Positions 18,129-25,880 of a DNA stretch of 64,000 nt are shown piece after piece. Both the position numbers and the translations under genes were made by a program. Within the stretch, counting starts at the first letter, position 1. Each line of letters opens with the position of its first letter. The stretch spans positions 2,914,001 to 2,978,000 of the forward strand of contig NZ_CP059431.1 in the NCBI RefSeq assembly GCF_013874595.1, in the 5' to 3' direction. The DNA is from Flavobacterium sp. xlx-214. Lineage in GTDB: Bacteria > Bacteroidota > Bacteroidia > Flavobacteriales > Flavobacteriaceae. Under the pieces are notes generated by a model. It was not told where the DNA came from. It did no database searches and saw only the letters and a program-made list of their open reading frames with translations.

Positions 18129-18785
18129 TTGTTTGTTGTTTTTAAGTAAATCGGCAATCATTTTCTTTGTTCCAATGGTTTTAGTAATGATGTCTTTTTC
18201 TAATTTCCATCCTCTTGCAGGTGAATATTCTCGACCATACCACACCATTTGCAAATGCAATTTGTTCCATTTATCTTCAGGAAACAATAATTTAGCATCT
18301 TTTTCGGTTTGTTCTACGCTTTTGCCCGAACTTAAATTCCATCGATACATAATTCTATGAATGTGTGTATCTACAGGAAAAGCGGGAATATCAAAAGCTT
18401 GCGCCATAACTACTGATGCTGTTTTGTGACCAACAGCCGGAAAAGATTCTAATGCTTGTATATTGGCAGGAACTTCGCCATTATATTGCTCAATTAACAT
18501 TTTACTTAATCCGTAAATTCCTTTCGATTTCATAGGAGATAAGCCACATGGACGAATAATATCTGCAATTTCTTCAATGGATAATTTAACCATATCATAC
18601 GGATTATCAGCCATAGCAAATAATTTTGGTGTAATTTGATTTACACGAACATCGGTACATTGCGCAGAAAGCAAAACGGCTATTAATAAGGTATACGGAT
18701 CTTTATGATCTAAAGGAATAGGCACATCAGGATACAACATTTCTAAAGTATCAATTACATATTGCGCTTTTTGTTTTTTGGTCAT
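18126..18785 (-). CDS. nth: Endonuclease III, form lacking the Fe-S loop
   Basis: Base-excision-repair DNA glycosylase/AP lyase for oxidised pyrimidines, 219 residues. The helix-hairpin-helix ESFPAVGHKTASV carries the catalytic Lys121, and PVDTHIHRIMYRWN carries catalytic Asp139; LLSAQCTD is the family's N-terminal motif. The C-terminus, GREYSPARGWKLEKDIITKTIG, has no Cys-X6-Cys-X2-Cys-X5-Cys cluster, so the [4Fe-4S] site of E. coli Nth is absent. It is divergent from bcp with a 39-bp gap. Confidence 0.93.
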   Translation of the reverse strand: MTKKQKAQYVIDTLEMLYPDVPIPLDHKDPYTLLIAVLLSAQCTDVRVNQITPKLFAMADNPYDMVKLSIEEIADIIRPCGLSPMKSKGIYGLSKMLIEQYNGEVPANIQALESFPAVGHKTASVVMAQAFDIPAFPVDTHIHRIMYRWNLSSGKSVEQTEKDAKLLFPEDKWNKLHLQMVWYGREYSPARGWKLEKDIITKTIGTKKMIADLLKNNKQ

Positions 18786-18800
18786 TTTATTATTAGATTG

Positions 18801-18808
18801 TAGCTTTA
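18801..18808 (+). promoter_or_regulatory. Possible -7 element (TAGCTTTA) of bcp
   Basis: Matches TAnnTTTG at seven of eight positions, 16 bp before the bcp ATG and only 15 bp from the start of nth, so initiation would be close to the start codon. Confidence 0.35.
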
Positions 18809-18824
18809 CAAAAATAACGAAATT

Positions 18825-19277
18825 ATGACAACATTAAAAATTGGTGATAAAGCTCCTTTTTTTGAAGGAGTAGATCAAAACGGAAATATGATTAAACTAT
18901 CTGATTATAAAGGCAAAAAAGTAGTCTTGTTTTTTTATCCCAAAGCATCTACTCCAGGATGTACGGCAGAAGCTTGTGATTTGCAAAATAATATAGATCG
19001 TTTTTTAACAAATAATTACCAAGTAATAGGTGTTAGTGCCGATTCGCAAAAAAGACAACTTAATTTTGCTTTCAAAAATAATTTACAATACCCATTGATT
19101 GCTGATGAAGATAAAACAGTTATTAATGCGTATGGTGTATGGGGACCTAAGAAATTTATGGGAAGAGAATTTGATGGTATTCACAGAACAACTTTTATTA
19201 TTGATGAAAAAGGTGTGATTGAAAATATCATTGAAAAGGTAAAAACCAAAGAACATACAAACCAAATTTTAAAATAA
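18825..19277 (+). CDS. bcp: Thioredoxin-dependent thiol peroxidase, BCP-type peroxiredoxin
   Basis: Cytosolic peroxiredoxin of 150 residues that reduces hydroperoxides. The motif PKASTPGCTAEACD contains the peroxidatic Cys46 and the resolving Cys51, the CX4C arrangement of atypical 2-Cys BCP/PrxQ enzymes. The conserved active-site Thr/Pro of TPGC is present, and FDGIHRTTFIID near the C-terminus fits the fold. It is divergent from nth and convergent with the PNGase F gene. Confidence 0.94.
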   Translation: MTTLKIGDKAPFFEGVDQNGNMIKLSDYKGKKVVLFFYPKASTPGCTAEACDLQNNIDRFLTNNYQVIGVSADSQKRQLNFAFKNNLQYPLIADEDKTVINAYGVWGPKKFMGREFDGIHRTTFIIDEKGVIENIIEKVKTKEHTNQILK

Positions 19278-19307
19278 AAAAGGCTTTCAAAACTGAAAGC
19301 CTTTTTT
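19276..19307. terminator. Bidirectional terminator, bcp / PNGase F gene
   Basis: Arms AAAAAAGGCTTTCA (19276-19289) and TGAAAGCCTTTTTT (19294-19307) with an AAAC loop, between convergent genes. Confidence 0.9.
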
Positions 19308-19323
19308 GTTATCTGAAAAACAA

Positions 19324-20346
19324 TTACAAACTAATTGCTGTATTACTTTTAACTACCATAAAAGTTGAAATAGCGTAAAATGCATTATTATCTTTAACAT
19401 CATCACGTACCCAATCTTCAAACTTATATTCAAAATTAACAGTGCTTCCGAATAGATTTTTAGAGATATTATCAAAACGAGCTGGTACTACCATTCCAGG
19501 ACACCAACCTGCTCTATCTGGTTTCCAATTTCCTGGAGCTTGATTGTTAACAGGATTTTGTGCACAACTCATTCCTTTTAATTCATGTGCATAAGTTTGC
19601 GTACCATTTATATTAATGTGATGTGTTCTATAACACCACTCTGCACAAGGACGATTTCCTTCTTTATCGTTTGGAGTAGCATGTCCCCATCCCGAAATAA
19701 TGGTTCTAAAATAAGCTACCTCTGCATTACTTGGTATTTTTACAGACTGCGTTAAATCAAATACATTGGTATCAAAAGAAGTTCCATAAGGCACACCATC
19801 TATAGACGATTTATTGTATTGAAAAACAGGGATTACCGCAGAATATTTAAAGTCAGGAGTTCCTTTTTCAAAATCAAACTCTACACTGTACTTTCTTCCT
19901 TTTGCATTCCAAGTTTCTGTATAAATTTTAAGTTCGGTTTTACCACTTAAAAGTGATTTAAAATCGGTAACATCAATTTCATAACCGCGCTCTAATTTTT
20001 CATTACCCACCCAATAAGGATTAATAAAACGCCCCATTTCATAGAAAACACCTGTTGTTTTATCTTTCACATAAATATTTGCATATCTGTCCCATTCGTC
20101 ACAATCTTTATTTGGACAAATATCTTTAATATACATTTTAACTGTTTTAATATTGTCTAAATTGTCAGGAAATGTAAATGTTCCTTCAGCACTTTGAGAT
20201 AAGCCATCACCAAAAGCAACTTTTACATTATCAAACGTTTTTACGTTTATTACTTTAGAATCTGCTGGTTTATCATCTGTTGGTGCATCGTCTTTACAAG
20301 CAGTCATTGTAGCAATAAGCCCAAAGAATAATATAATTTTTTTCAT
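19324..20346 (-). CDS. Peptide-N(4)-(N-acetyl-beta-glucosaminyl)asparagine amidase F (PNGase F), lipoprotein form
   Basis: Exported enzyme of 340 residues that releases intact N-glycans from glycoproteins, converting Asn to Asp. It matches the E. meningoseptica enzyme in long stretches: FGDGLSQSAEGTFTFP, DEWDRYAN, PYWVG, DVTDFKSLLSG, YNKSSIDGVPYG, ISGWGHA, DRAGWCPGM. The catalytic residues equivalent to D60, E118 and E206 of the mature enzyme are Asp86, Glu144 and Glu236, and the disulfide cysteines (C77/C82, C234/C238) are kept. The N-terminus MKKIILFFGLIATMTACKDD looks like a lipoprotein signal with Cys17, so the enzyme is probably surface-attached or processed. A role in feeding on host or plant glycoproteins is inferred. 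Confidence 0.96.
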   Translation of the reverse strand: MKKIILFFGLIATMTACKDDAPTDDKPADSKVINVKTFDNVKVAFGDGLSQSAEGTFTFPDNLDNIKTVKMYIKDICPNKDCDEWDRYANIYVKDKTTGVFYEMGRFINPYWVGNEKLERGYEIDVTDFKSLLSGKTELKIYTETWNAKGRKYSVEFDFEKGTPDFKYSAVIPVFQYNKSSIDGVPYGTSFDTNVFDLTQSVKIPSNAEVAYFRTIISGWGHATPNDKEGNRPCAEWCYRTHHININGTQTYAHELKGMSCAQNPVNNQAPGNWKPDRAGWCPGMVVPARFDNISKNLFGSTVNFEYKFEDWVRDDVKDNNAFYAISTFMVVKSNTAISL

Positions 20347-20442
20347 AAGAAATAAAATAATTGTTAATTGCTTGTAAATATAAATTAATTTATGATTTAA
20401 TAGGAATTTGATGTGCTAATTTTCAATTTCGCAAAATACTTT

Positions 20443-20450
20443 TAACTTTA
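20443..20450 (+). promoter_or_regulatory. Possible -7 element (TAACTTTA) of recG
   Basis: Seven of eight bases fit TAnnTTTG, 13 bp before the recG ATG, implying a very short leader. Confidence 0.35.
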
Positions 20451-20463
20451 CAAAAAAGTAAAA

Positions 20464-22572
20464 ATGCAGCAAAATATTTTAGACACTCCCATAGAATATC
20501 TTAAAGGCGTTGGACCGCAACGTGCTGCTGTGTTAAAAAAAGAGTTGCAAATTTTTACTTATAAAGATTTAATAAACTTTTATCCTTTTAAATATTTAGA
20601 TCGAACAAAATACTATAAAATAGCAGAGTTATCTGCAAACATGAGTTCTGAAATTCAGCTTATTGGTAAAATAATTCATATTAAAACGGTTGAACAAAAA
20701 CGAGGTAAGCGCTTAGTAGCTATTTTTACTGATGGCAGTACTCAAATGGAACTCATTTGGTTTCAAGGTATTAAATGGATTCAAGAAAGTATTAAATTAA
20801 ACGAACCCTATGTTGTTTTTGGAAAGATTAATCATTTTAATGGAACCTTTTCAATGCCTCATCCTGAAATGGAAACTGTTGAGGAACATCAAAAAAGTTT
20901 AAAATCTGCCATGCAGGCGGTTTATCCTTCAACTGAAAATCTTCAGAAAAAAAACATTTCCAACAAAAGTATTAATAAAATGATGCAACAGGTTTTTATA
21001 GAAACACATCATTTATTTAAAGAAGTTTTTCCCGAAAATTTAATCAACGAATTGCGATTATTACCTAAAAACGAATCGTTTTTTAATATCCATTTTCCAA
21101 AAAATGCCGAACTTTTAAGTAGAGCACAATTTCGATTAAAGTTTGAAGAATTGTTCTTCATTCAAATGCAGTTATTATCAAAAAACTTAGTAAGAAAGCA
21201 CAAAATAAAAGGCTTCGCTTTTGAAAACGTTGGCGACTATTTCAATAATTTTTATCATAACCATTTGCCTTTTCCATTAACTAATGCGCAAAAACGTGTT
21301 ATTAAGGAAATTAGAACCGATATGGCGCACGAAGCGCAAATGAATCGTTTATTACAAGGTGATGTTGGTGCGGGTAAAACTATAGTAGGCTTTATGAGTA
21401 TGTTATTGGCTTTAGATAACGGTTTTCAGGCTTGCTTAATGGCGCCGACAGAGATTTTGGCAAATCAACATTTTATTGGTATTAAAGAAATGGCTGATAA
21501 AATAGGTGTTAAAGTGGCGCTTTTAACAGGATCAACCAAAACCAAAGAGCGTACGTTAATTCATGAAGAACTTGAAAACGGAACCACTCATATAGTTATA
21601 GGTACACACGCCTTGTTAGAAGATAAAGTGAAATTTAAAAATTTAGGTTTATCTATTATTGATGAGCAACATCGTTTTGGTGTAGAACAGCGATCAAAAA
21701 TGTGGAAAAAAAACAGTTTACCTCCTCACGTTTTAGTAATGACCGCCACCCCTATTCCAAGAACGTTAGCTATGAGTTTGTATGGTGATTTGGATGTTTC
21801 GATAATCGATGAATTACCACCGGGTAGAAAACCCATACAAACCTTGCATTTTTTTGAAAGCAAACGTTTGCAAGTTTGGCATTTTGTAAAACAAGAAATT
21901 GCCAAAGGTCGTCAGGTATATATTGTTTTTCCGTTGATACAAGAAAGTGAAAAACTTGATTATAAAAATTTAATGGAAGGATATGAGGCTGTTTCACGTG
22001 ATTTCCCTTTTCCTGAATATCGAGTAAGCGTGGTTCACGGTCAAATGCCCGCGAAAGACAAAGACGGCGAAATGGAAAAATTCGTTAAAGGCGATACACA
22101 CATCATGATTGCAACAACGGTAATTGAAGTTGGTGTAAACGTACCTAATGCTTCAGTAATGATTATTGAAAGTGCCGAACGTTTTGGATTAAGTCAGCTG
22201 CATCAATTACGCGGACGTGTTGGACGTGGTGCCGAGCAAAGTTATTGCATTTTAATGACAGGTAATAAGTTAAGTACCGATACCAAAGTTAGAATGGATG
22301 CAATGTGCCGTACAAATGATGGTTTTGAAATATCTGAAATCGATTTAAAATTGCGAGGACCTGGCGATATTATGGGCACACAACAAAGTGGTGTTTTAAA
22401 TTTACAAATTGCCGATTTAGTTAAAGATCAAGACATTCTAAAATTAGCTCGTGTAAAAGCCATCGAAATTTTAAAAGAAGATATTAATTTAGAAAAACCA
22501 GAACATCAAGCCTTAAAATACGTTTTTGAACTATTAGCAAGAAAAAATAATATTTGGAATTATATCAGTTAA
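20464..22572 (+). CDS. recG: ATP-dependent DNA helicase RecG
   Basis: Branch-migration helicase of 702 residues that remodels stalled forks and Holliday junctions. The N-terminal wedge begins with the helix-hairpin-helix-like DTPIEYLKGVGPQRA, then an OB fold. The helicase core has Walker A GDVGAGKT near residue 300, motif II DEQH, TATPIPRTLAMSLYGDLDVS, and C-terminal motifs IATTVIEVGVNVPNA and QLRGRVGRG. Length and motifs are standard. It is followed after 3 bp by rdgB, indicating an operon. A parS-like 12-base match inside the gene is discussed under rejected items. Confidence 0.97.
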   Translation: MQQNILDTPIEYLKGVGPQRAAVLKKELQIFTYKDLINFYPFKYLDRTKYYKIAELSANMSSEIQLIGKIIHIKTVEQKRGKRLVAIFTDGSTQMELIWFQGIKWIQESIKLNEPYVVFGKINHFNGTFSMPHPEMETVEEHQKSLKSAMQAVYPSTENLQKKNISNKSINKMMQQVFIETHHLFKEVFPENLINELRLLPKNESFFNIHFPKNAELLSRAQFRLKFEELFFIQMQLLSKNLVRKHKIKGFAFENVGDYFNNFYHNHLPFPLTNAQKRVIKEIRTDMAHEAQMNRLLQGDVGAGKTIVGFMSMLLALDNGFQACLMAPTEILANQHFIGIKEMADKIGVKVALLTGSTKTKERTLIHEELENGTTHIVIGTHALLEDKVKFKNLGLSIIDEQHRFGVEQRSKMWKKNSLPPHVLVMTATPIPRTLAMSLYGDLDVSIIDELPPGRKPIQTLHFFESKRLQVWHFVKQEIAKGRQVYIVFPLIQESEKLDYKNLMEGYEAVSRDFPFPEYRVSVVHGQMPAKDKDGEMEKFVKGDTHIMIATTVIEVGVNVPNASVMIIESAERFGLSQLHQLRGRVGRGAEQSYCILMTGNKLSTDTKVRMDAMCRTNDGFEISEIDLKLRGPGDIMGTQQSGVLNLQIADLVKDQDILKLARVKAIEILKEDINLEKPEHQALKYVFELLARKNNIWNYIS

Positions 22573-22575
22573 AAA

Positions 22576-23160
22576 ATGAAGATCATATTTGCATCAAACA
22601 ATAAAAATAAAGTACAAGAAATTCAAAATCAAGTACCAAAATCCATTCAAATAGTTACTTTAGAAGAGATAGGTTGTACTGAAGATATCGAAGAAACCGC
22701 AACTACCATTGAAGGAAATGCTATTATTAAAGCCAATTATATTACCGAAAAATACGGCTTGCCTTGTTTTGCAGATGATACAGGGTTAGAAATTGAAGCA
22801 TTGAATGGCGAGCCTGGTGTGTATTCGGCACGATATGCAGGTGAAGATAAAAACGCCGATAAGAACATGGATTTGGTTTTAGAAAAATTAAGTACATCAA
22901 CAAACCGAAATGCGCAATTCAAAACCGTAATCGCATTAAACATTGATAATCAACAGATTTTATTTACTGGAATTGTTGAAGGTAAAATTAGAAATGAAAA
23001 AACTGGAACTAATGGTTTTGGTTACGATCCTATTTTTGAACCCGAAAATTTAGGAAAAACATTCGCTGAAATGACAATGGAAGAAAAGAATAAAATGAGT
23101 CACAGAGGAAGAGCTGTAGAACAGCTTGTTATCTTTTTATCAAAAATTGAAAATAAATAG
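22576..23160 (+). CDS. rdgB: Non-canonical purine NTP pyrophosphatase, RdgB/HAM1
   Basis: House-cleaning enzyme of 194 residues that hydrolyses dITP, ITP and XTP to monophosphates, preventing inosine or xanthine incorporation. Seen: the N-terminal SNNKNKVQEI loop, the DDTGLEIEALNGEPGVYSARYAG block with the metal-binding acidic pair, GTNGFGYDPIFEP, and C-terminal SHRGRAVEQL. It lies 3 bp behind recG, so both probably share a transcript for genome maintenance. Confidence 0.96.
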   Translation: MKIIFASNNKNKVQEIQNQVPKSIQIVTLEEIGCTEDIEETATTIEGNAIIKANYITEKYGLPCFADDTGLEIEALNGEPGVYSARYAGEDKNADKNMDLVLEKLSTSTNRNAQFKTVIALNIDNQQILFTGIVEGKIRNEKTGTNGFGYDPIFEPENLGKTFAEMTMEEKNKMSHRGRAVEQLVIFLSKIENK

Positions 23161-23201
23161 CTAATATACAAAACAAATTCTAATATTCGTAAAAAATAAC
23201 G

Positions 23202-23209
23202 TACCTTTG
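23202..23209 (+). promoter_or_regulatory. -7 element TACCTTTG of the DEAD-box helicase gene
   Basis: Exact TAnnTTTG match followed by C, 19 bp before the ATG at 23228; the gap to rdgB is only 67 bp. Confidence 0.5.
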
Positions 23210-23227
23210 CAGATATTTTAAAATTAT

Positions 23228-25063
23228 ATGAATAAATTCCAAGAATTAGGATTAAATGAATTGTTATTAAAAGCAATTCAGGACTTAGGTTTTGAAAACC
23301 CTTCAGAGGTTCAGGAAAAAGCTATTCCCTTATTGTTGCAACAAGATACTGATATTGTTGCACTGGCGCAAACGGGTACTGGGAAAACAGCTGCTTTCGG
23401 GTTTCCTCTGATTCAAAAAATTGATCCAGAGAACAGAAGCACACAGGCATTAATCCTATCGCCTACCAGAGAATTGTGTTTACAAATCACCAATGAAATT
23501 AAGCAATATTCTAAGTATGTAAGGGGCTTACATACAGTTGCGGTTTATGGTGGAGCTAGCATTACAGAGCAAGCAAAAGATGTAAAGCGTGGAGCGCAAA
23601 TTATTGTGGCTACACCAGGACGTATGCAGGATATGATTAACAGAAATCTTGTTAACATTAAAAACATACAAATTTGTGTATTAGATGAGGCAGATGAAAT
23701 GTTAAACATGGGATTCTATGAAGACATTACTTCTATTTTATCAGATACACCAGATGAAAAACAAACTTGGTTATTCTCTGCAACAATGCCACAAGAGGTA
23801 TCTAGAATTGCAAAAGAATTTATGAAGCGTCCGCAAGAAATTACGGTGGGGCATAAAAACCAAGGATCAACAACTGTTTCTCACGAATATTATTTAGTTG
23901 GTGCTCGTGATCGTTACCCAGCTTTAAAGCGTTTAGCAGATATGAATCCTGATATTTTCTCGGTTATTTTCTGTAGAACCAAACGTGATACACAAGCAGT
24001 TGCTGAAAAATTAATTGAAGATGGTTACAATGCTGCTGCATTACACGGCGATCTATCGCAAGCACAACGCGATGGTGTAATGAAAGCATTCCGTGGTCGT
24101 CAAATTCAAATGTTAGTAGCTACAGACGTTGCTGCTCGTGGAATTGACGTTGATGATATTACACACGTAATTAATTATCAATTACCTGATGAAGTTGAAA
24201 CGTACAACCACCGTTCTGGTCGTACAGGTCGTGCAGGTAAAACAGGAACATCTATTGTAATTGTTACCAAGTCTGAATACAAAAAAATTCAGATGATTGA
24301 GCGTATCATCAAAACTAAATTCGAACATAAATCAATTCCAACAGGAATGGAAATTTGTGAAGTGCAATTAATTCACTTGGCAAATAAAGTTAAAGGAGTT
24401 GAGGTTGATGCTGAAATTGACAAATATTTACCTAAAATTGAAGAATTATTAGGCGATTTATCAAAAGAAGAGTTAATCAAAAAAATGTTTTCGGTAGAAT
24501 TTAATCGTTTCATTGAATACTACAAAAAACAAAACACGATGGATTCGCCTAAAGCTCGTGAAAAAGGTGAAGCAACTGTTAATTCTGATGGATCGGTTCG
24601 TTATTTCTTAAACTTAGGTTCTCGCGATAACTTTGACTGGATGAGTTTAAAAGATTTCTTACGTGAAACGTTAGATTTAGGTAGAGATGATTTGTTTAAG
24701 GTTGATGTAAAAGAAGGTTTCTCTTTCTTTAATACCGATGCTGCTCATAGCGAACGTATTATGGAAATTTTAAACAATATGAACCACGAAGGTCGCCAAG
24801 TAAATGTTGAGATTTCTACAAGTGGTGGTGGATCATCATCTAGAAGAGATCACAACGGACGTGGAAGATCTGGTGGTGGTTTTAGAGGAGAACGTAGTGG
24901 AGGTTTCCGTGGCGAACGCTCTTCAGACAGAAGATCATCAGGTGGTGGAGATCGTTTTAACGACCGTAAAACAGAAAGTAGATTTGGACGTAACCGCGAC
25001 GAAAATCGCCCAAGAAACGAAAGAAGTTCTACTCGAGGCGATCGCCCAAGACGTTCAAACTAA
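23228..25063 (+). CDS. DEAD-box RNA helicase with DbpA-type RNA-binding domain and RGG tail
   Basis: RNA helicase of 611 residues, DeaD/CsdA-like, for ribosome assembly and RNA decay, often cold-related. Motifs: Q motif, Walker A AQTGTGKT (47-54), PTRELC, DEAD near residue 153, SAT, then RDTQAVAEKL, ATDVAARGIDVDDI and HRSGRTGRAG. After the helicase core comes a helical linker and a DbpA-like RNA-binding domain (NLGSRDNFDWMSLKDFLRE region). The last 70 residues are a disordered Arg/Gly/Ser tail with repeats such as GGFRGERSGGFRGERS. Own promoter. Confidence 0.94.
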   Translation: MNKFQELGLNELLLKAIQDLGFENPSEVQEKAIPLLLQQDTDIVALAQTGTGKTAAFGFPLIQKIDPENRSTQALILSPTRELCLQITNEIKQYSKYVRGLHTVAVYGGASITEQAKDVKRGAQIIVATPGRMQDMINRNLVNIKNIQICVLDEADEMLNMGFYEDITSILSDTPDEKQTWLFSATMPQEVSRIAKEFMKRPQEITVGHKNQGSTTVSHEYYLVGARDRYPALKRLADMNPDIFSVIFCRTKRDTQAVAEKLIEDGYNAAALHGDLSQAQRDGVMKAFRGRQIQMLVATDVAARGIDVDDITHVINYQLPDEVETYNHRSGRTGRAGKTGTSIVIVTKSEYKKIQMIERIIKTKFEHKSIPTGMEICEVQLIHLANKVKGVEVDAEIDKYLPKIEELLGDLSKEELIKKMFSVEFNRFIEYYKKQNTMDSPKAREKGEATVNSDGSVRYFLNLGSRDNFDWMSLKDFLRETLDLGRDDLFKVDVKEGFSFFNTDAAHSERIMEILNNMNHEGRQVNVEISTSGGGSSSRRDHNGRGRSGGGFRGERSGGFRGERSSDRRSSGGGDRFNDRKTESRFGRNRDENRPRNERSSTRGDRPRRSN

Positions 25064-25141
25064 CATTCTTGTTAATTTTTACAAAATAAGCATATAAAAC
25101 TGCAAAATATCTTTTAATTTTGGTTTATTACTAAAAACATT

Positions 25142-25858
25142 ATGAGACATTTTGCAGTTTTACTTTTTCTTCTATCTTCTTTCGTTTCCTTTTCTCAAGA
25201 AAAAAATGTGAAAGGAGTTGTATATAGCGAACTATCCTACACTCCTGAAGGAAAAGTTAGTGTTATTAATCTTTCCAATTTAAAGGCTTCTAAAACCTCA
25301 GACGATGGTACTTTCACCATTTTAGCTAAGGTAAATGACACATTGCATATCTCTGCAGATGGCTTTAGAGCATTGAAAATCAAGGTTACCAATGATTGGT
25401 TTAAAGAAAATGTTGTAAAAATTTACATTAAAGATACCTCAACTGTTTTAGACGAAGTAGTTATTAACACTTTAAAACTGACAGGTATTTTAGCTGTTGA
25501 TACCAAGCTAATTGCTTTGGCCGATTATCCTTATTACCGTGATCTATCTTCAACAGGTTATTCAGTTGCTTACAATACAGGTTTAAATCCCATTAACGGA
25601 ATTTACAATGCTATAAAACGCAACAATAAAGATCGAAAAAAGATTGAAACCATTCGAAAGGAAGTAGAATTGATTGAAATAATGAAAACAAAATTTGATC
25701 GTGAAACTGTTTCAGCTTTGTTAAATATAAGCAAAGAAGAAATTGTTAAGGTTCTACAACGTTGTAATCAATCAGAACGATTTATTTATACTGCAAACGA
25801 TTATCAAATTTTTAACGCAGTAAACGAATGTTACGAAAGTTATAAATTGGCACAATAA
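25142..25858 (+). CDS. Secreted protein with CarboxypepD_reg-like domain
   Basis: A 238-residue exported protein. The signal peptide MRHFAVLLFLLSSFVSFSQ is typical of Bacteroidota, with Gln right after the cleavage site. Residues about 22-105 form the carboxypeptidase-regulatory-like beta sandwich (KGVVYSELSYTPEGKVSV ... DTLHISADGF ... LDEVVI) that precedes TonB receptors, but no plug or barrel follows. The C-terminal half is helical and basic. It probably resides in the periplasm or at the outer membrane. It is 23 bp upstream of the M28 peptidase gene, suggesting an operon. Function unknown. Confidence 0.78.
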   Translation: MRHFAVLLFLLSSFVSFSQEKNVKGVVYSELSYTPEGKVSVINLSNLKASKTSDDGTFTILAKVNDTLHISADGFRALKIKVTNDWFKENVVKIYIKDTSTVLDEVVINTLKLTGILAVDTKLIALADYPYYRDLSSTGYSVAYNTGLNPINGIYNAIKRNNKDRKKIETIRKEVELIEIMKTKFDRETVSALLNISKEEIVKVLQRCNQSERFIYTANDYQIFNAVNECYESYKLAQ

Positions 25859-25880
25859 CTTCTAAGAAATAGTGAATTCT

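Noticed and set aside
21992..22007. parS-like sequence TGTTTCACGTGA inside recG
   Set aside because: Twelve of sixteen bases match the parS consensus, but the right end is not palindromic and the codons are ordinary RecG codons; true parS would lie near parAB at 63-64 kb or elsewhere near the origin.
24804..25097. 97-codon frame overlapping the 3' end of the DEAD-box gene
   Set aside because: It is the shifted frame of the Arg/Gly-rich tail (long Val/Glu runs arise from the repeat) and has no start signal of its own.
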